From the NCBI RefSeq assembly GCF_024606225.1, contig NZ_JAGRPU010000002.1, forward strand, positions 124,001-188,000: DNA of 64,000 nt, read 5' to 3'. The translations under genes were made by a program, and so were the position numbers. The notes under the pieces were generated by a model that was not told where the DNA came from, searched no databases, and saw nothing but the letters and a program-made list of their open reading frames with translations. This document shows, piece after piece, positions 54,144 to 63,902 of this stretch (its first letter is position 1; the number at the start of each line of letters is the position of its first letter). The DNA comes from Endozoicomonas sp. ISHI1. GTDB taxonomy: Bacteria > Pseudomonadota > Gammaproteobacteria > Pseudomonadales > Endozoicomonadaceae.

Positions 54144-55925
54144 CTATTTGAAATAATCCTTCTTTCTCATCTTCTCAATCACATTAGCGAACTTATCGCG
54201 TGTATACCTTTCAAGCTCGTCTAAAAACTGTGCCCCCGTGATCTTTTTCCCTCTGGGCCTTTCGAGCACTTCCTTGGCGGCCTTCAGAAAGTCATTCTTG
54301 TCGCTGCCATCAAGACGATCAGCCTTGTCTAAAGTGCTCAGCTCAAAAGAAAGCACTCGGAAGTGAACCAGATTTTTTGAAATAGATGGATCAACCGCCT
54401 CTGAAACACCTGTTTCACTAGTAGAGGACTGTGGAGGTGTTCTCGGTGATTTTCCAGATTTTAGGGCTACTGGTGGTCCAGGCACCAAGTCAGAGACCTC
54501 AGCAGAATCCCCAAATGCGACTGGGTACTGGTGCTTTAACAATCGCTCTGCTTTTTCTGCTTCGAGCAACTTCAACACACTACTCAATATTTCCCTTGCC
54601 TCTTCTGTACCAGGACTGGCCATGGCTCCTCTGGTCATAGCAATCAGCTGATCCAGGGATGCATCGCTCATTCTCGGCAGCATCTCTTTCAGTTTCGTTA
54701 GAAATGCAGCCAGAGCTTGTTCTCTCTCACTGGCCGATGTGGCATTCATCATGGCTTCTGCCGCACTCAAAATAGCGTTTGTGACCGCTTTGAATTCAGC
54801 ATCATGGGGGTCAAAACTCTTATCTCTACTCAGGACACCGGCAATAGCCTCTGAAACCACCTCTGAGAGAGGCATGCCTGTTTGTATTCCACTAGACATT
54901 TGCTCCAAAAGCGCTTCGGGGCCTGCAATAAGCTTGTCCTCTTGTGCGAACCTCTTAAGCCTTTCTTTGGCTTCGTCTTCATCCAGAGAACTCTCTTCCC
55001 GGACAGAAATTACGCCATCTCCCTGGGTGAGAGCTTCCAGTACAGGTTTGCGAACAGCCATGAACTTGCCATCATCCACATTGCTTTCATCCGATTTGGA
55101 TTTAGACTCATCGGGTTTGGGCTCAGGCTTATCGGGTTTTGGTTGAGGCAGGTTCTGCTGGACATCACCTGAGGGGGCCATTATCTCTGTGAGACCCATA
55201 CTTAACATCATTATTCCGCAAGCGTACAAACAAATCCCTAACGGGGGGAAAGCAATAGTTGCAACCGCGCCCACACCTACCAGAATACCTCCAACTGTGG
55301 TGACCGTTGCCTCTTTTTTGTGCTTATCGAGAAAGCCAAGCTTGGGCTGAAGCTCATTTTTGAACGCTTCTTTTCTGCTTTGCGCATCAGGATCAGCGGA
55401 TGAGCTGACAGATACCCTTGCTTTTGAAGAGTGAGAAGAAGCTGTTGATGTATTTAGCCCATCTTCCGTCCCCGGAGCATGAACGTCAACTTCCTCACCC
55501 GGAGATGGTTGCCGAGGTTCTGACTGGAGCGGAGCACCTTCGTCTTCGTCCGGATCAAGTGTTGAATGTGCCCCGTGAAGCCCATAAGATTCTGAAGGAC
55601 TGGTTGTGGGAGACTTTCTCGAAGCTTCCAGCGAACGGAGCATTTCAGACGCTTCACCGCTGCTCAGTGAATATTCCAGCTCTTCTTCTTTAGGTTCTGG
55701 CAAATCTTCCTGATCATAATAGGTTACAGAAGCAGAACGTGAGTGAATACTCTCGGGTGCAGGGCCCGAGCCCTCACTGTCACGTCTGCCAACCAGACTC
55801 TGCCCCTGTGTTCCGGTGACATTTCTGGCACCCAACCGACCCGATTTATTGACCTCGTGCTTTGGATGCACTGAATCAACGGGTGGTGTAGTTTGAGCAT
55901 CAACGCCCGACGTTCTCCCTGGCAT
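54144..55925 (-). CDS. Large hypothetical protein heading the translocator operon, candidate secreted T3SS protein
   Basis: A 593-residue protein I do not recognise. The first 200 residues are Ser/Pro/Glu-rich and likely disordered. Residues about 207-250 form a hydrophobic hairpin (VGGILVGVGAVATIAFPPLG, then ICLYACGIMMLSMG), followed by a Pro/Lys/Asp repeat region (KPDKPEPKPDESKSKSDES). The C-terminal 300 residues are helical. No signal peptide is present. The layout of disordered N-terminus plus one membrane hairpin resembles membrane-targeted T3SS effectors or translocators. It is the first gene of the leftward T3SS unit and may be cotranscribed with the tip gene 95 bases away. GGAAGAAGG precedes the start. 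Confidence 0.6.
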   Translation of the reverse strand: MPGRTSGVDAQTTPPVDSVHPKHEVNKSGRLGARNVTGTQGQSLVGRRDSEGSGPAPESIHSRSASVTYYDQEDLPEPKEEELEYSLSSGEASEMLRSLEASRKSPTTSPSESYGLHGAHSTLDPDEDEGAPLQSEPRQPSPGEEVDVHAPGTEDGLNTSTASSHSSKARVSVSSSADPDAQSRKEAFKNELQPKLGFLDKHKKEATVTTVGGILVGVGAVATIAFPPLGICLYACGIMMLSMGLTEIMAPSGDVQQNLPQPKPDKPEPKPDESKSKSDESNVDDGKFMAVRKPVLEALTQGDGVISVREESSLDEDEAKERLKRFAQEDKLIAGPEALLEQMSSGIQTGMPLSEVVSEAIAGVLSRDKSFDPHDAEFKAVTNAILSAAEAMMNATSASEREQALAAFLTKLKEMLPRMSDASLDQLIAMTRGAMASPGTEEAREILSSVLKLLEAEKAERLLKHQYPVAFGDSAEVSDLVPGPPVALKSGKSPRTPPQSSTSETGVSEAVDPSISKNLVHFRVLSFELSTLDKADRLDGSDKNDFLKAAKEVLERPRGKKITGAQFLDELERYTRDKFANVIEKMRKKDYFK

Positions 55926-56122
55926 AAACCTTCTTCCGAAAAATGCAGCATGTTCTTCAGTAAAGCTTAGATGAAGTATCGCTTCGGCAGGTAGATTTAA
56001 TACTCAAAGAGAATAAGTGAAACTTTATTATCTAGCCAATTTATTGGCATTTCTATCCGACAGTCACTCAATATATTCACCTGAACTCGTCTGTAAGAGC
56101 CTCAGGCTTGTTTCAACGCCCC

Positions 56123-56542
56123 TTACACCGCTTTTTGTGTAGTAGGTGTTTCATAAAACTCCAACACCGCAGACATGACATCTTTAGGGCTTAGCACCCC
56201 CACCAGTGCACCATCATCGACTACGGGCACTCTGAAAGCATGGGCTTTCATGAAGTGTTCATAAGCAGTGATGATATCGTCATAGGGCGATACGCAAAGG
56301 ACTTCCCGGGTCATACTTTCACCCACAAGGCTGCCTTCCTGAGAAAAATACCCACCCATCAACGTTCCCTGAAGACAGTCGGTTTCTGAAAGGAGACCTA
56401 CCAATCCCTCATTCTCATCGACTACCGGAACAGCTGTGATGTCGTTATGGAGCAGTATTCGTATAGCCTCAACCACTTCCATAGTTGGTGGAATGGTGAT
56501 CACTTGAGGAGTCATGCAGTCTTTAACTTTGATTGATCTCAT
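56123..56542 (-). CDS. Tandem CBS-domain protein
   Basis: A 139-residue protein of two CBS domains (VKDCMTPQVITIPPTMEVVE, LLHNDITAVPVVDENEGLVG and the second repeat REVLCVSPYDDIITAYEHF, RVPVVDDGALVGVLSPKDVM). Paired CBS domains bind adenine nucleotides and usually regulate another protein; stand-alone forms have unknown partners. GGAGAGG precedes the start. Confidence 0.88.
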   Translation of the reverse strand: MRSIKVKDCMTPQVITIPPTMEVVEAIRILLHNDITAVPVVDENEGLVGLLSETDCLQGTLMGGYFSQEGSLVGESMTREVLCVSPYDDIITAYEHFMKAHAFRVPVVDDGALVGVLSPKDVMSAVLEFYETPTTQKAV

Positions 56543-56746
56543 AAAACCTCTCCGGTTGTTCAGAGCATCAGAAGCAATACTGACACCTTAAAGTATTCTA
56601 CTCTTTTCCGAACAATGTCCAATTGCAGGGAGAAACTTAGTTCATAAAGTCTTGTAGAGAACGAAGACAAGTCTCTTCGGGGACTCTATAATGGCTACCT
56701 TCCCATCCATTTACCTCTGTAATCGAAATAAGGCAAAGGTATACAC

Positions 56747-57274
56747 ATGAGCTATGCGAATATCCCGGCAGGTAAAAGTTTGCCTGAAGATATCTATGTT
56801 GCCATCGAAATTCCGGCCAATGCGTCACCTATCAAGTACGAAATCGACAAGGATATTGATGCTCTGATGGTAGACCGTTTCATGGCTACCCCCATGTTCT
56901 ACCCTGCCAACTATGGTTACATTCCTCAGACTCTGGCAGACGATGGTGACCCTCTGGACGTTCTGGTAGTGACGCCTTACCCTGTTGTCCCGGGTTCCGT
57001 CATTCGCTGCCGTGCGGTCGGTATGCTGAACATGTCCGACGAGAGTGGTCAGGACGAGAAACTGATTGCAGTTCCCCATGAGAAGCTGTCTGCACTGTAC
57101 AACAATGTACAGGAGTACTCTGATCTGCCAGAACTGCTGCTGAAGCAAATCGAACACTTCTTCGAGAACTATAAGGATCTGGAACCGGGCAAGTGGGTCA
57201 AGATCGAAGGCTGGGAAGGAAAAGAAGCGGCCTTTGAAGTCATCAAAAAGTCTGCTGCCAACTACAAAGGCTGA
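56747..57274 (+). CDS. ppa: Inorganic pyrophosphatase
   Basis: Ppa hydrolyses pyrophosphate and so drives biosynthetic reactions. The 175-residue family I enzyme shows the active-site pattern [20 protein letters not shown], the [15 protein letters not shown] segment and [15 protein letters not shown]. The length is that of the E. coli enzyme. A paired-repeat structure lies directly after the stop. Confidence 0.98.
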   Translation: MSYANIPAGKSLPEDIYVAIEIPANASPIKYEIDKDIDALMVDRFMATPMFYPANYGYIPQTLADDGDPLDVLVVTPYPVVPGSVIRCRAVGMLNMSDESGQDEKLIAVPHEKLSALYNNVQEYSDLPELLLKQIEHFFENYKDLEPGKWVKIEGWEGKEAAFEVIKKSAANYKG

Positions 57275-57275
57275 A

Positions 57276-57321
57276 GGGATTAACGCAATAAACCATTTTT
57301 TGTAAATGGATTATTAATCCC
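57276..57321. terminator. Nested inverted repeats after ppa
   Basis: GGGATTAA (57276-57283) pairs with TTAATCCC (57314-57321). Inside it CCATTT (57293-57298) pairs with AAATGG (57304-57309). It could be a transcription end for ppa, but it lacks a clear T-run. Confidence 0.45.
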
Positions 57322-57432
57322 TTAATGGTGTTGGAGATATTCTCTCCCGCACCATTTGCCAACTCTGGAGCTTGCATCCCGGCGGATTCACTTCACAATT
57401 AAAGGACCATAAACAAGAACAGTTGGTTTTAC

Positions 57433-59256
57433 ATGGTTCAGCTATTTCGAAGCAATCAAAAATCTTACCTCACAACGTTTTTCCTTACTCTCTTTACCTG
57501 GGCTCTTGCCGGTGTTTCTTCTGCTAATGTGAATGCACTATTGGGATCTGACACCCAACAATTTTTGCCTGTCGAAGAAGCCTTTCAGCTGGAAGCAGAG
57601 ATTGTAAACAACACACTGCTGCTGCACTTTCTCGTAACGCCAGGGCATTATCTCTACAAAGATCGATTCAGCTTTTCCAATCATGAAAGCTCTACACTGC
57701 TTGGAGAGCCTTTATTCCCAAAAGGCAAGCAAAAGTACGACATTAACTTTGAACAGAACATGGAGGTCTTTCCAGAAAATGTCACTGTCAGAATTCCTGT
57801 CAAGAGTACTGAGTCCGAGCCTCAATTCCAGATAAGGTTTCAGGGCTGTGCTGATGCAGGTCTTTGCTATCCGCCACAGACACTAAATATTTCTGCCCGG
57901 AACCCCAATGTCACCAGTGCTGGCCTGATTGAGTCTTCTGAAACAACATCGGAAGACGGCAAGGCTCTGAGTTTCTCAGAATCCTTTGGAGACAGAGACC
58001 TCCTTGTGACTCTTTTACTATTTTTACTGGCAGGTCTGGGGCTGTCTTTCACCCCCTGTGTACTTCCGATGATTCCCATTCTCTCCAGTCTGCTGGTAGG
58101 CGCTGCATCAAAGGGAGCCAGTCGAAAAAGAACGCTCTCTCTTTCCATCATTTATGTACTCAGCATGTCGATCACCTTCGCTCTGGCTGGCACCTTGACG
58201 GGGCTTTTCGGGGCGAGCCTGAACTTGCAGGCAAAACTGCAATCGCCCTGGCTACTGATCCCTTTTGCTGCTCTCTTCGTCATTCTTGCTTTGAGCATGT
58301 TTGGTCTTTATGAGCTTCAGCTCCCGGAAAAACTCAGAGACCGTCTCAACAGACAGCCTCAGAAATCAGGAAGTCATTCTGCTGCAGCCATTATGGGGAT
58401 TTTATCGGCTCTGGTAGTATCGCCATGCGTCTCAGCACCTCTGGCAGGCGCATTGATTTACATCAGTTCAACAGGTGACGCACTCATTGGTGGACTCTCG
58501 TTGCTGGCTCTGGGCCTGGGAATGGGACTGCCACTCCTATTGATCGGCCTGGGTGGCAAGAGCCTGCTGCCTGGAGCTGGCGGCTGGATGGAGAATGTGA
58601 AACACTTCTTTGGTTTCCTTCTGCTTGGCGTTGCCGTCTGGATGCTGGAGCGTGTTATACCCGCACCACTCACACTCTTTCTCTGGGGCACCCTGGCCAT
58701 TGGTGCTGCTGTTTGTCTTGGCGCTCTGGACTTCAGCAAGAAAGTTGGATCCGCTCTATTTTTTCAGGCAGTTGGCCTCGTTTTCCTGATCTATGGTGTT
58801 CTTCTGATCATCGGAGCAGCTCAAGGTCACAACCACCCACTGCAGCCTCTTGGCAGAATCAGCCAGCCCGGTGAAAACCTTTCAACAAGGGACTCTTTCC
58901 GCACAGTTACAACAGTTGAAGCACTCTCAGCTCAGCTGGAAACGGCTAAAAAGCTTGGCAGAGCAGCCATGATTGATGTTTATGCGGACTGGTGTGTTTC
59001 CTGCAGGGCTATGGAAAGAGACGTTTTTCCTGAAGCTTTTGCCAAAATTGACACAGGCAATTGGCATTTCATCAAGTTTGATATAACCGCGAATACCTCC
59101 GAACAACTGAACTGGCTGGACAATTATCAATTGTTTGGCCCTCCTTCCCTGCTGTTTTTCGATCCCAATGGTCAGGAGCGAAGTGAAATGCGCTCTCAGG
59201 GAGAGGTAGCCTCCTCACAACTCCGGAAAAAGCTGAACCAGACGTTTTATCCATAA
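57433..59256 (+). CDS. dsbD: Thiol:disulfide interchange protein DsbD
   Basis: DsbD carries electrons from cytoplasmic thioredoxin across the inner membrane to periplasmic DsbC and partners. The 607-residue protein has a signal peptide and an N-terminal periplasmic domain with the Cys pair in FQGCADAGLCYPP. A membrane domain of about eight helices follows, with Cys residues in FTPCVLPMIPILSSLLVG and VSPCVSAPLAGAL. The C-terminal thioredoxin domain has the active site DWCVSC. The domain order is canonical and the length is normal. Confidence 0.96.
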   Translation: MVQLFRSNQKSYLTTFFLTLFTWALAGVSSANVNALLGSDTQQFLPVEEAFQLEAEIVNNTLLLHFLVTPGHYLYKDRFSFSNHESSTLLGEPLFPKGKQKYDINFEQNMEVFPENVTVRIPVKSTESEPQFQIRFQGCADAGLCYPPQTLNISARNPNVTSAGLIESSETTSEDGKALSFSESFGDRDLLVTLLLFLLAGLGLSFTPCVLPMIPILSSLLVGAASKGASRKRTLSLSIIYVLSMSITFALAGTLTGLFGASLNLQAKLQSPWLLIPFAALFVILALSMFGLYELQLPEKLRDRLNRQPQKSGSHSAAAIMGILSALVVSPCVSAPLAGALIYISSTGDALIGGLSLLALGLGMGLPLLLIGLGGKSLLPGAGGWMENVKHFFGFLLLGVAVWMLERVIPAPLTLFLWGTLAIGAAVCLGALDFSKKVGSALFFQAVGLVFLIYGVLLIIGAAQGHNHPLQPLGRISQPGENLSTRDSFRTVTTVEALSAQLETAKKLGRAAMIDVYADWCVSCRAMERDVFPEAFAKIDTGNWHFIKFDITANTSEQLNWLDNYQLFGPPSLLFFDPNGQERSEMRSQGEVASSQLRKKLNQTFYP

Positions 59257-59376
59257 GACATTCCTTAAACATGGCGTTGAAATGCTTCGTAACTGGCCTT
59301 AACGTTCAGTAACACGCACGAACTAGACCCATTCATTTCGTTGCGGCACAATGAACGCCAATATGAGAGGATACTA

Positions 59377-59823
59377 ATGGCAAAAATACTTGTTCTTAAT
59401 GGCCCCAATCTAAACCTGCTGGGAACCAGAGAGCCCAGCGTATATGGTGCCACGACACTGAAACAAATCGACCAGATTCTGATCCAACAGGCTCAAATGG
59501 CTGGTCACCAGCTCAGCTGCTCCCAAAGCAACGCTGAACATGAACTCATAGAACGGATTCATAAAGCCTCTGAAGAAGAGGTTGATTTCATCATTATCAA
59601 CCCTGCTGCTTACACTCATACCAGCGTTGCTATCAGAGATGCCCTGCTGGGTGTTGCCATTCCCTTTATTGAAGTCCACTTGTCCAATATCCATCGACGG
59701 GAAGCTTTCCGGCATCACTCCTATTTCAGTGATGTGGCGGAAGGCGTGATCGCTGGAGTCGGACCAAAGGGCTATGAGTTTGGTCTGGCCTATGCTATTG
59801 ACCTGCTCAGTCAGAAGTCTTGA
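59377..59823 (+). CDS. aroQ: 3-dehydroquinate dehydratase, type II
   Basis: AroQ dehydrates 3-dehydroquinate in the shikimate pathway. The 148-residue product matches the family length. Motifs are [21 protein letters not shown] with the active-site Tyr, [31 protein letters not shown] and [17 protein letters not shown]. The start at 59377 is chosen because GAGAGG lies upstream and the family starts here; the earlier ATG overlaps the ribosome site region. It precedes accB-accC, a frequent gammaproteobacterial order. Confidence 0.97.
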   Translation: MAKILVLNGPNLNLLGTREPSVYGATTLKQIDQILIQQAQMAGHQLSCSQSNAEHELIERIHKASEEEVDFIIINPAAYTHTSVAIRDALLGVAIPFIEVHLSNIHRREAFRHHSYFSDVAEGVIAGVGPKGYEFGLAYAIDLLSQKS

Positions 59824-60041
59824 GGCTGATCTTGACAGGCTCCATCAGCAGGGCGCTCTTCTGAAAAGCCAACATGACTGAAAGCTTTAAGGCCGACTAC
59901 AGAAAATCACTTCTTCTGTTTAGGGAATAAAATGATTTTCACAGTAAAAACAATCAAGGCTGCATGATTGAGTGCGCCAATGAATACATCCAATTAACCA
60001 CGGGACAGTTTCTCCCTGTCCAACAGCATTTGAGAGTGACG

Positions 60042-60509
60042 ATGGACATCCGAAAAGTAAAAAAGCTCATTGAGCTTCTGGAAGAGTCTGGAATTGATGA
60101 GCTGGAAATTCACGAAGGTGAAGAATCTGTTCGCATCAGCCGTTATTCCCAGAATGCTCCAGTAGCCTCAGTCGCTGCTCCACAGTTTATTCCTGCAACG
60201 ACTCCAGTGCCTGTGGCAGCGGCCTCTGAAACCCCGGCAACAGCCCCGACGTCAGAAACCAAGCCCCAACTGTCCGGTCACTATGTAAAATCTCCAATGG
60301 TCGGTACTTTCTACACAGCATCCTCACCCAGCTCACCGGTTTTTGTTGAACTGGGACAACAGGTTAAGGAAGGTGATGTTCTCTGCATTGTCGAAGCCAT
60401 GAAGATGATGAACCAGATCAAGGCCGACAAATCAGGTACCATCGAAGCTATTCTGGTTGAAAACGGGCAGCCCGTTGAATACGACCAGCCCCTGTTTACC
60501 ATTGCCTGA
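60042..60509 (+). CDS. accB: Biotin carboxyl carrier protein of acetyl-CoA carboxylase
   Basis: AccB carries biotin between the AccC carboxylase and the AccA/AccD transferase in fatty acid synthesis. The 155-residue product starts [18 protein letters not shown], has a Pro/Ala-rich linker (about residues 45-75) and ends in the biotinyl domain with [11 protein letters not shown], where Lys is biotinylated. The start at 60042 matches the E. coli start; the longer frame upstream is rejected. accC follows by ten bases. Confidence 0.97.
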   Translation: MDIRKVKKLIELLEESGIDELEIHEGEESVRISRYSQNAPVASVAAPQFIPATTPVPVAAASETPATAPTSETKPQLSGHYVKSPMVGTFYTASSPSSPVFVELGQQVKEGDVLCIVEAMKMMNQIKADKSGTIEAILVENGQPVEYDQPLFTIA

Positions 60510-60519
60510 GACAGATGTC

Positions 60520-61863
60520 ATGCTGGATAAAATCGTAATCGCCAACCGGGGCGAAATAGCTCTGAGGGTGTTGCGGGCCTGTAAAGAACTCGGCATTAAA
60601 ACCGTAGCTGTGCACTCCAAGGCTGATGCAAGCCTGATGCACGTGCGTCTGGCTGACGAGTCAGTCTGCATTGGTCCCAACAGCCCTACTGAAAGCTACC
60701 TGAATATCCCTGCTATTATCAGTGCTGCGGAAGTGACTGACGCTAACGGTATTCACCCTGGCTACGGCTTTCTATCAGAAAATGCCGATTTTGCCGAGCA
60801 GGTAGAACGCAGCGGATTCACCTTTATAGGCCCTGCGCCTGACGTTATTCGCCTGATGGGTGACAAAGTATCCGCAATTGCCGCCATGAAAGAAGCCGGT
60901 GTGCCAACCGTTCCTGGCTCTGATGGTCCCATCACAGACGATGACGAACGCACACTAAACATTGCTCGCTGCATTGGTTACCCGGTGATTATCAAAGCAT
61001 CAGGTGGTGGCGGTGGTCGCGGTATGCGAGTCGTTCACAGCGAGTCTGATCTTCTGGATGCCATCAACTTGACCCAGTCTGAAGCTAAGGCAGCCTTCAA
61101 CAATGACGTAGTCTACCTGGAGAAATTCCTTGAAAATCCTCGTCATGTTGAATTCCAGGTACTATCGGACAGCCACGGCAATGCTATACATCTGGGGGAT
61201 CGTGACTGTTCTTTGCAGCGCCGTCACCAGAAAGTCATTGAAGAAGCGCCTGCACCCGGCATTGATGAAGATGCCAGAGCTACCGTAGCAGCGGCCTGTA
61301 CCAAGGCCTGTATTGAAATTGGCTATACCGGGGCAGGTACCTTCGAATTCCTGTATGAAGATGGCCGGTTCTACTTCATCGAGATGAACACCCGTGTGCA
61401 GGTTGAACACCCTGTAACAGAAATGATTTCTGGCATAGATATCGTCAGAGAGCAGATTCGCATCGCCAGTGGCCTGCCTTTGAGCATTACTCAGGAAGAA
61501 GTTGAACTTCAGGGACATGCTTTTGAATGCCGTATCAATGCAGAAGACCCCAAAACCTTTATGCCTTCCCCGGGTTTGGTCAACCAGTTCCATTCACCCG
61601 GTGGTAATGGTGTTCGGGTAGATTCGCATCTCTACAGTGGCTACAGCATTCCACCTTACTATGACTCTCTGATAGCCAAGATAATCACCTATGGCCCAGA
61701 TCGTGAAACCGCTCTTTTTAGAATGAGAAACGCATTGGATGAAGCCGTTGTGGATGGTATTCGTACGAATATTCCACTGCATCAGGATCTGGTGAAGGAC
61801 AAAAACTTCCAGAAAGGAGGCGTCAGCATCCATTATCTGGAAAAGAAGCTTGAAGAGGACTGA
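60520..61863 (+). CDS. accC: Biotin carboxylase subunit of acetyl-CoA carboxylase
   Basis: AccC carboxylates the biotin of AccB using ATP and bicarbonate. The 447-residue protein begins [20 protein letters not shown] and has the ATP-grasp glycine-rich loop [14 protein letters not shown]. It also shows [15 protein letters not shown] and [17 protein letters not shown]. The length matches E. coli. The start is fixed by family alignment; the frame upstream overlaps accB. A strong hairpin follows. Confidence 0.98.
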   Translation: MLDKIVIANRGEIALRVLRACKELGIKTVAVHSKADASLMHVRLADESVCIGPNSPTESYLNIPAIISAAEVTDANGIHPGYGFLSENADFAEQVERSGFTFIGPAPDVIRLMGDKVSAIAAMKEAGVPTVPGSDGPITDDDERTLNIARCIGYPVIIKASGGGGGRGMRVVHSESDLLDAINLTQSEAKAAFNNDVVYLEKFLENPRHVEFQVLSDSHGNAIHLGDRDCSLQRRHQKVIEEAPAPGIDEDARATVAAACTKACIEIGYTGAGTFEFLYEDGRFYFIEMNTRVQVEHPVTEMISGIDIVREQIRIASGLPLSITQEEVELQGHAFECRINAEDPKTFMPSPGLVNQFHSPGGNGVRVDSHLYSGYSIPPYYDSLIAKIITYGPDRETALFRMRNALDEAVVDGIRTNIPLHQDLVKDKNFQKGGVSIHYLEKKLEED

Positions 61864-61874
61864 TTCTGCTTCCA

Positions 61875-61905
61875 AAGCTCTCTGAAAGCTGCTTTCGGAG
61901 AGCTT
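61875..61905 (+). terminator. Terminator-like hairpin after accC
   Basis: AAGCTCTCTGAAAG (61875-61888) pairs with CTTTCGGAGAGCTT (61892-61905) with one G-T pair and a three-base loop, a 14-pair stem. The sequence after it is C/T-rich (ACCCCCTCTTCTTTC) rather than a pure T-run. Confidence 0.7.
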
Positions 61906-62017
61906 ACCCCCTCTTCTTTCATAATACCTCTTGTCCCAGTCCTTCAATCAGCTAGAATGTGTCCGATCCGGCGGATACTTATCCTGCCTCCCTCCCCTAA
62001 TCAGTAAGTCCATACCC

Positions 62018-62902
62018 ATGCCCTGGATACAAATCAAACTAGACACCTCTTCCGACCATGCTGAAGAACTGGAAGACCTGCTTTTGGAAGCTGGAGCCAG
62101 TGCTGTAACCCTTCAGGATGGTAAAGATCAGCCATTGTTCGAACCTGAGCCAGGCAGCACACCGCTGTGGCAACACACCCTTGTCATTGGCCTCTTCGAT
62201 GCCCATACAGATATGGACGCTGTAGTAGAGCACTTACAGTCTCAATACCAACAAAACCCATTTCCGGGCCACAAGATTGAAATTGTGGAAGACAAGGATT
62301 GGGAAAGAGAGTGGATGACCCATTTTGTGCCCATGCGATTTGGCACAAAACTCTGGGTTTGCCCCAGTTGGAAAGAGATTCCAGAACCTGATGCTATAAA
62401 CCTGATGCTCGACCCCGGTCTGGCTTTTGGAACAGGCACTCACCCAACCACAGCCCTGTGCCTTGAATGGCTGGAAAAGCAGGAAAATTTCGAAAACCAA
62501 TCGGTTATCGACTACGGATGTGGGTCCGGCATTCTGGCGATTGCAGCACTATTGCTGGGTGCCAAAACAGTCACAGGTGTGGATCTTGATCCTCAGGCAC
62601 TGGAAGCTACTATCGATAATGCTGAGAGGAACGGGATCGCCCCGGAAAAACTGAAAGTATATCTGCCCGAACAAGTCCCGAAAAATAAAGCAGACGTCGT
62701 CATAGCCAACATACTCGCAGGCCCACTGGTAGAACTCGCCCCCACATTGGCGAGCTATCTCAAAGGTGGCGGAAAAATCACTTTATCCGGCATTCTCTCA
62801 GAACAGAAAAGCAGTATCGTCAGCACCTACTCTGAATGGTTTGACCTGGGACCAGTTGTACAGAACGAAGACTGGATCCTGGTGACCGGAACCCGGAAGT
62901 AA
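62018..62902 (+). CDS. prmA: Ribosomal protein L11 methyltransferase
   Basis: PrmA trimethylates ribosomal protein L11 using S-adenosylmethionine. The 294-residue protein starts MPWIQIKLDTSSDHAEELED (E. coli-like). It contains the linker WEREWMTHFVPMRFG, the methylase motif DPGLAFGTGTHPTTALCLEW, the SAM loop VIDYGCGSGILAIAALLLGA and NILAGPLVELAP. The start at 62018 fits the family; the longer upstream frame runs through the spacer after accC. Confidence 0.97.
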   Translation: MPWIQIKLDTSSDHAEELEDLLLEAGASAVTLQDGKDQPLFEPEPGSTPLWQHTLVIGLFDAHTDMDAVVEHLQSQYQQNPFPGHKIEIVEDKDWEREWMTHFVPMRFGTKLWVCPSWKEIPEPDAINLMLDPGLAFGTGTHPTTALCLEWLEKQENFENQSVIDYGCGSGILAIAALLLGAKTVTGVDLDPQALEATIDNAERNGIAPEKLKVYLPEQVPKNKADVVIANILAGPLVELAPTLASYLKGGGKITLSGILSEQKSSIVSTYSEWFDLGPVVQNEDWILVTGTRK

Positions 62903-63050
62903 TAACCATAAAAAGATGCAATATTTTTTGATATCAGACTGATCTCAGACAAGATCCCGGAAGATTTTATCTTTCGGGCTGTGGACATCCTTTGTAGCTC
63001 TTTGATCTAATAATCCACACTCAATCAAGACAGTAACGCATACAGGCTTC

Positions 63051-63902
63051 ATGAAAGGCTCTCGAATCACCCGCTGCCCAAAATGCCAGACCTCCTTTAA
63101 GGTGACCCAGGCGCAATTACGAGCCGCCAGTGGTTCGGTTCGATGCGGTTCCTGTCTTGAGGTGTTTGATGCCCTATCAAACATGCCCAATAAAGCTGCT
63201 CCGGAAAAACCGCTCCAGAAGAAGCCGAAAGACAAACCGGCTGAAAAACAATCGACCCGACATGACAAAGTAGCAGAGAAAAACACGACTCAGGATAGCA
63301 AGCCTGAAGAAAGCACTTTAAGAGCCGTCGAAACGACGCCTGAAGAAGAGCCCCCATTCCATTCTTTTCTGGATACTTTGAATAAGGAGCACGTTGAGGT
63401 TGATGAAGAATCAGGAAGAAGTTCCCTGAGAGTAATGGGCTGGGTCACTCTGATCCTGATTTTTTCTGTATCGCTTGCTGGACAGTACGCATGGTTTAAC
63501 AGAGATCAGCTTTCACTCGACCCACGTTTGAGACCAGCATACACTTTAAGCTGTCAATATCTGAACTGCTCCCTTCCGGCATTGGTAGATGTTAACGCCA
63601 TCAAAAGCCTGCAACTGCACATCCGTAGCCACCCCGAGCGAAGCGAAGGTCTGGTAGTAGACTCAGTGATCATCAATGAAGCCACGTTTCCGCAACCCTG
63701 GCCCCTGCTTGAGTTAACATTTACTGACATTAATGGCCAACCCGAAGCCAGTAGACGGTTTCGCCCGAAGGAGTATCTGGGCGGTGCACTGGCTGGATCC
63801 AGAGAGATACCCAGCGGACACCCCATAAGGCTCAGTATGGAAATCGTTGATCCCGGCAATGGAGCTACCAACTATCAGCTGTATTTTTTACCTGCCAATT
63901 AA
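63051..63902 (+). CDS. Zinc-ribbon and DUF3426 membrane protein
   Basis: A 283-residue protein between prmA and the expected dusB-fis region. It starts with an MJ0042-type zinc ribbon (Cys 9, 12, 32, 35). A charged low-complexity linker follows (about residues 45-110), then one membrane helix (about 124-145; WVTLILIFSVSLAGQYAWF). A DUF3426 domain ends the protein (LHIRSHPERSEGLVVDSVII, RRFRPKEYLGGALAGSREI). Function unknown; the position next to prmA is common in Pseudomonas and relatives. The remaining 98 bases of the window carry no visible gene. Confidence 0.85.
   Translation: MKGSRITRCPKCQTSFKVTQAQLRAASGSVRCGSCLEVFDALSNMPNKAAPEKPLQKKPKDKPAEKQSTRHDKVAEKNTTQDSKPEESTLRAVETTPEEEPPFHSFLDTLNKEHVEVDEESGRSSLRVMGWVTLILIFSVSLAGQYAWFNRDQLSLDPRLRPAYTLSCQYLNCSLPALVDVNAIKSLQLHIRSHPERSEGLVVDSVIINEATFPQPWPLLELTFTDINGQPEASRRFRPKEYLGGALAGSREIPSGHPIRLSMEIVDPGNGATNYQLYFLPAN

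Noticed and set aside
63630-63655. CCCCGAGCGAAGCGAAGG, resembling a known dispersed bacterial repeat encoding HPERSEG
   Set aside because: It lies in frame within a conserved part of the DUF3426 domain where relatives also have R-x-HP; most likely ordinary coding sequence.
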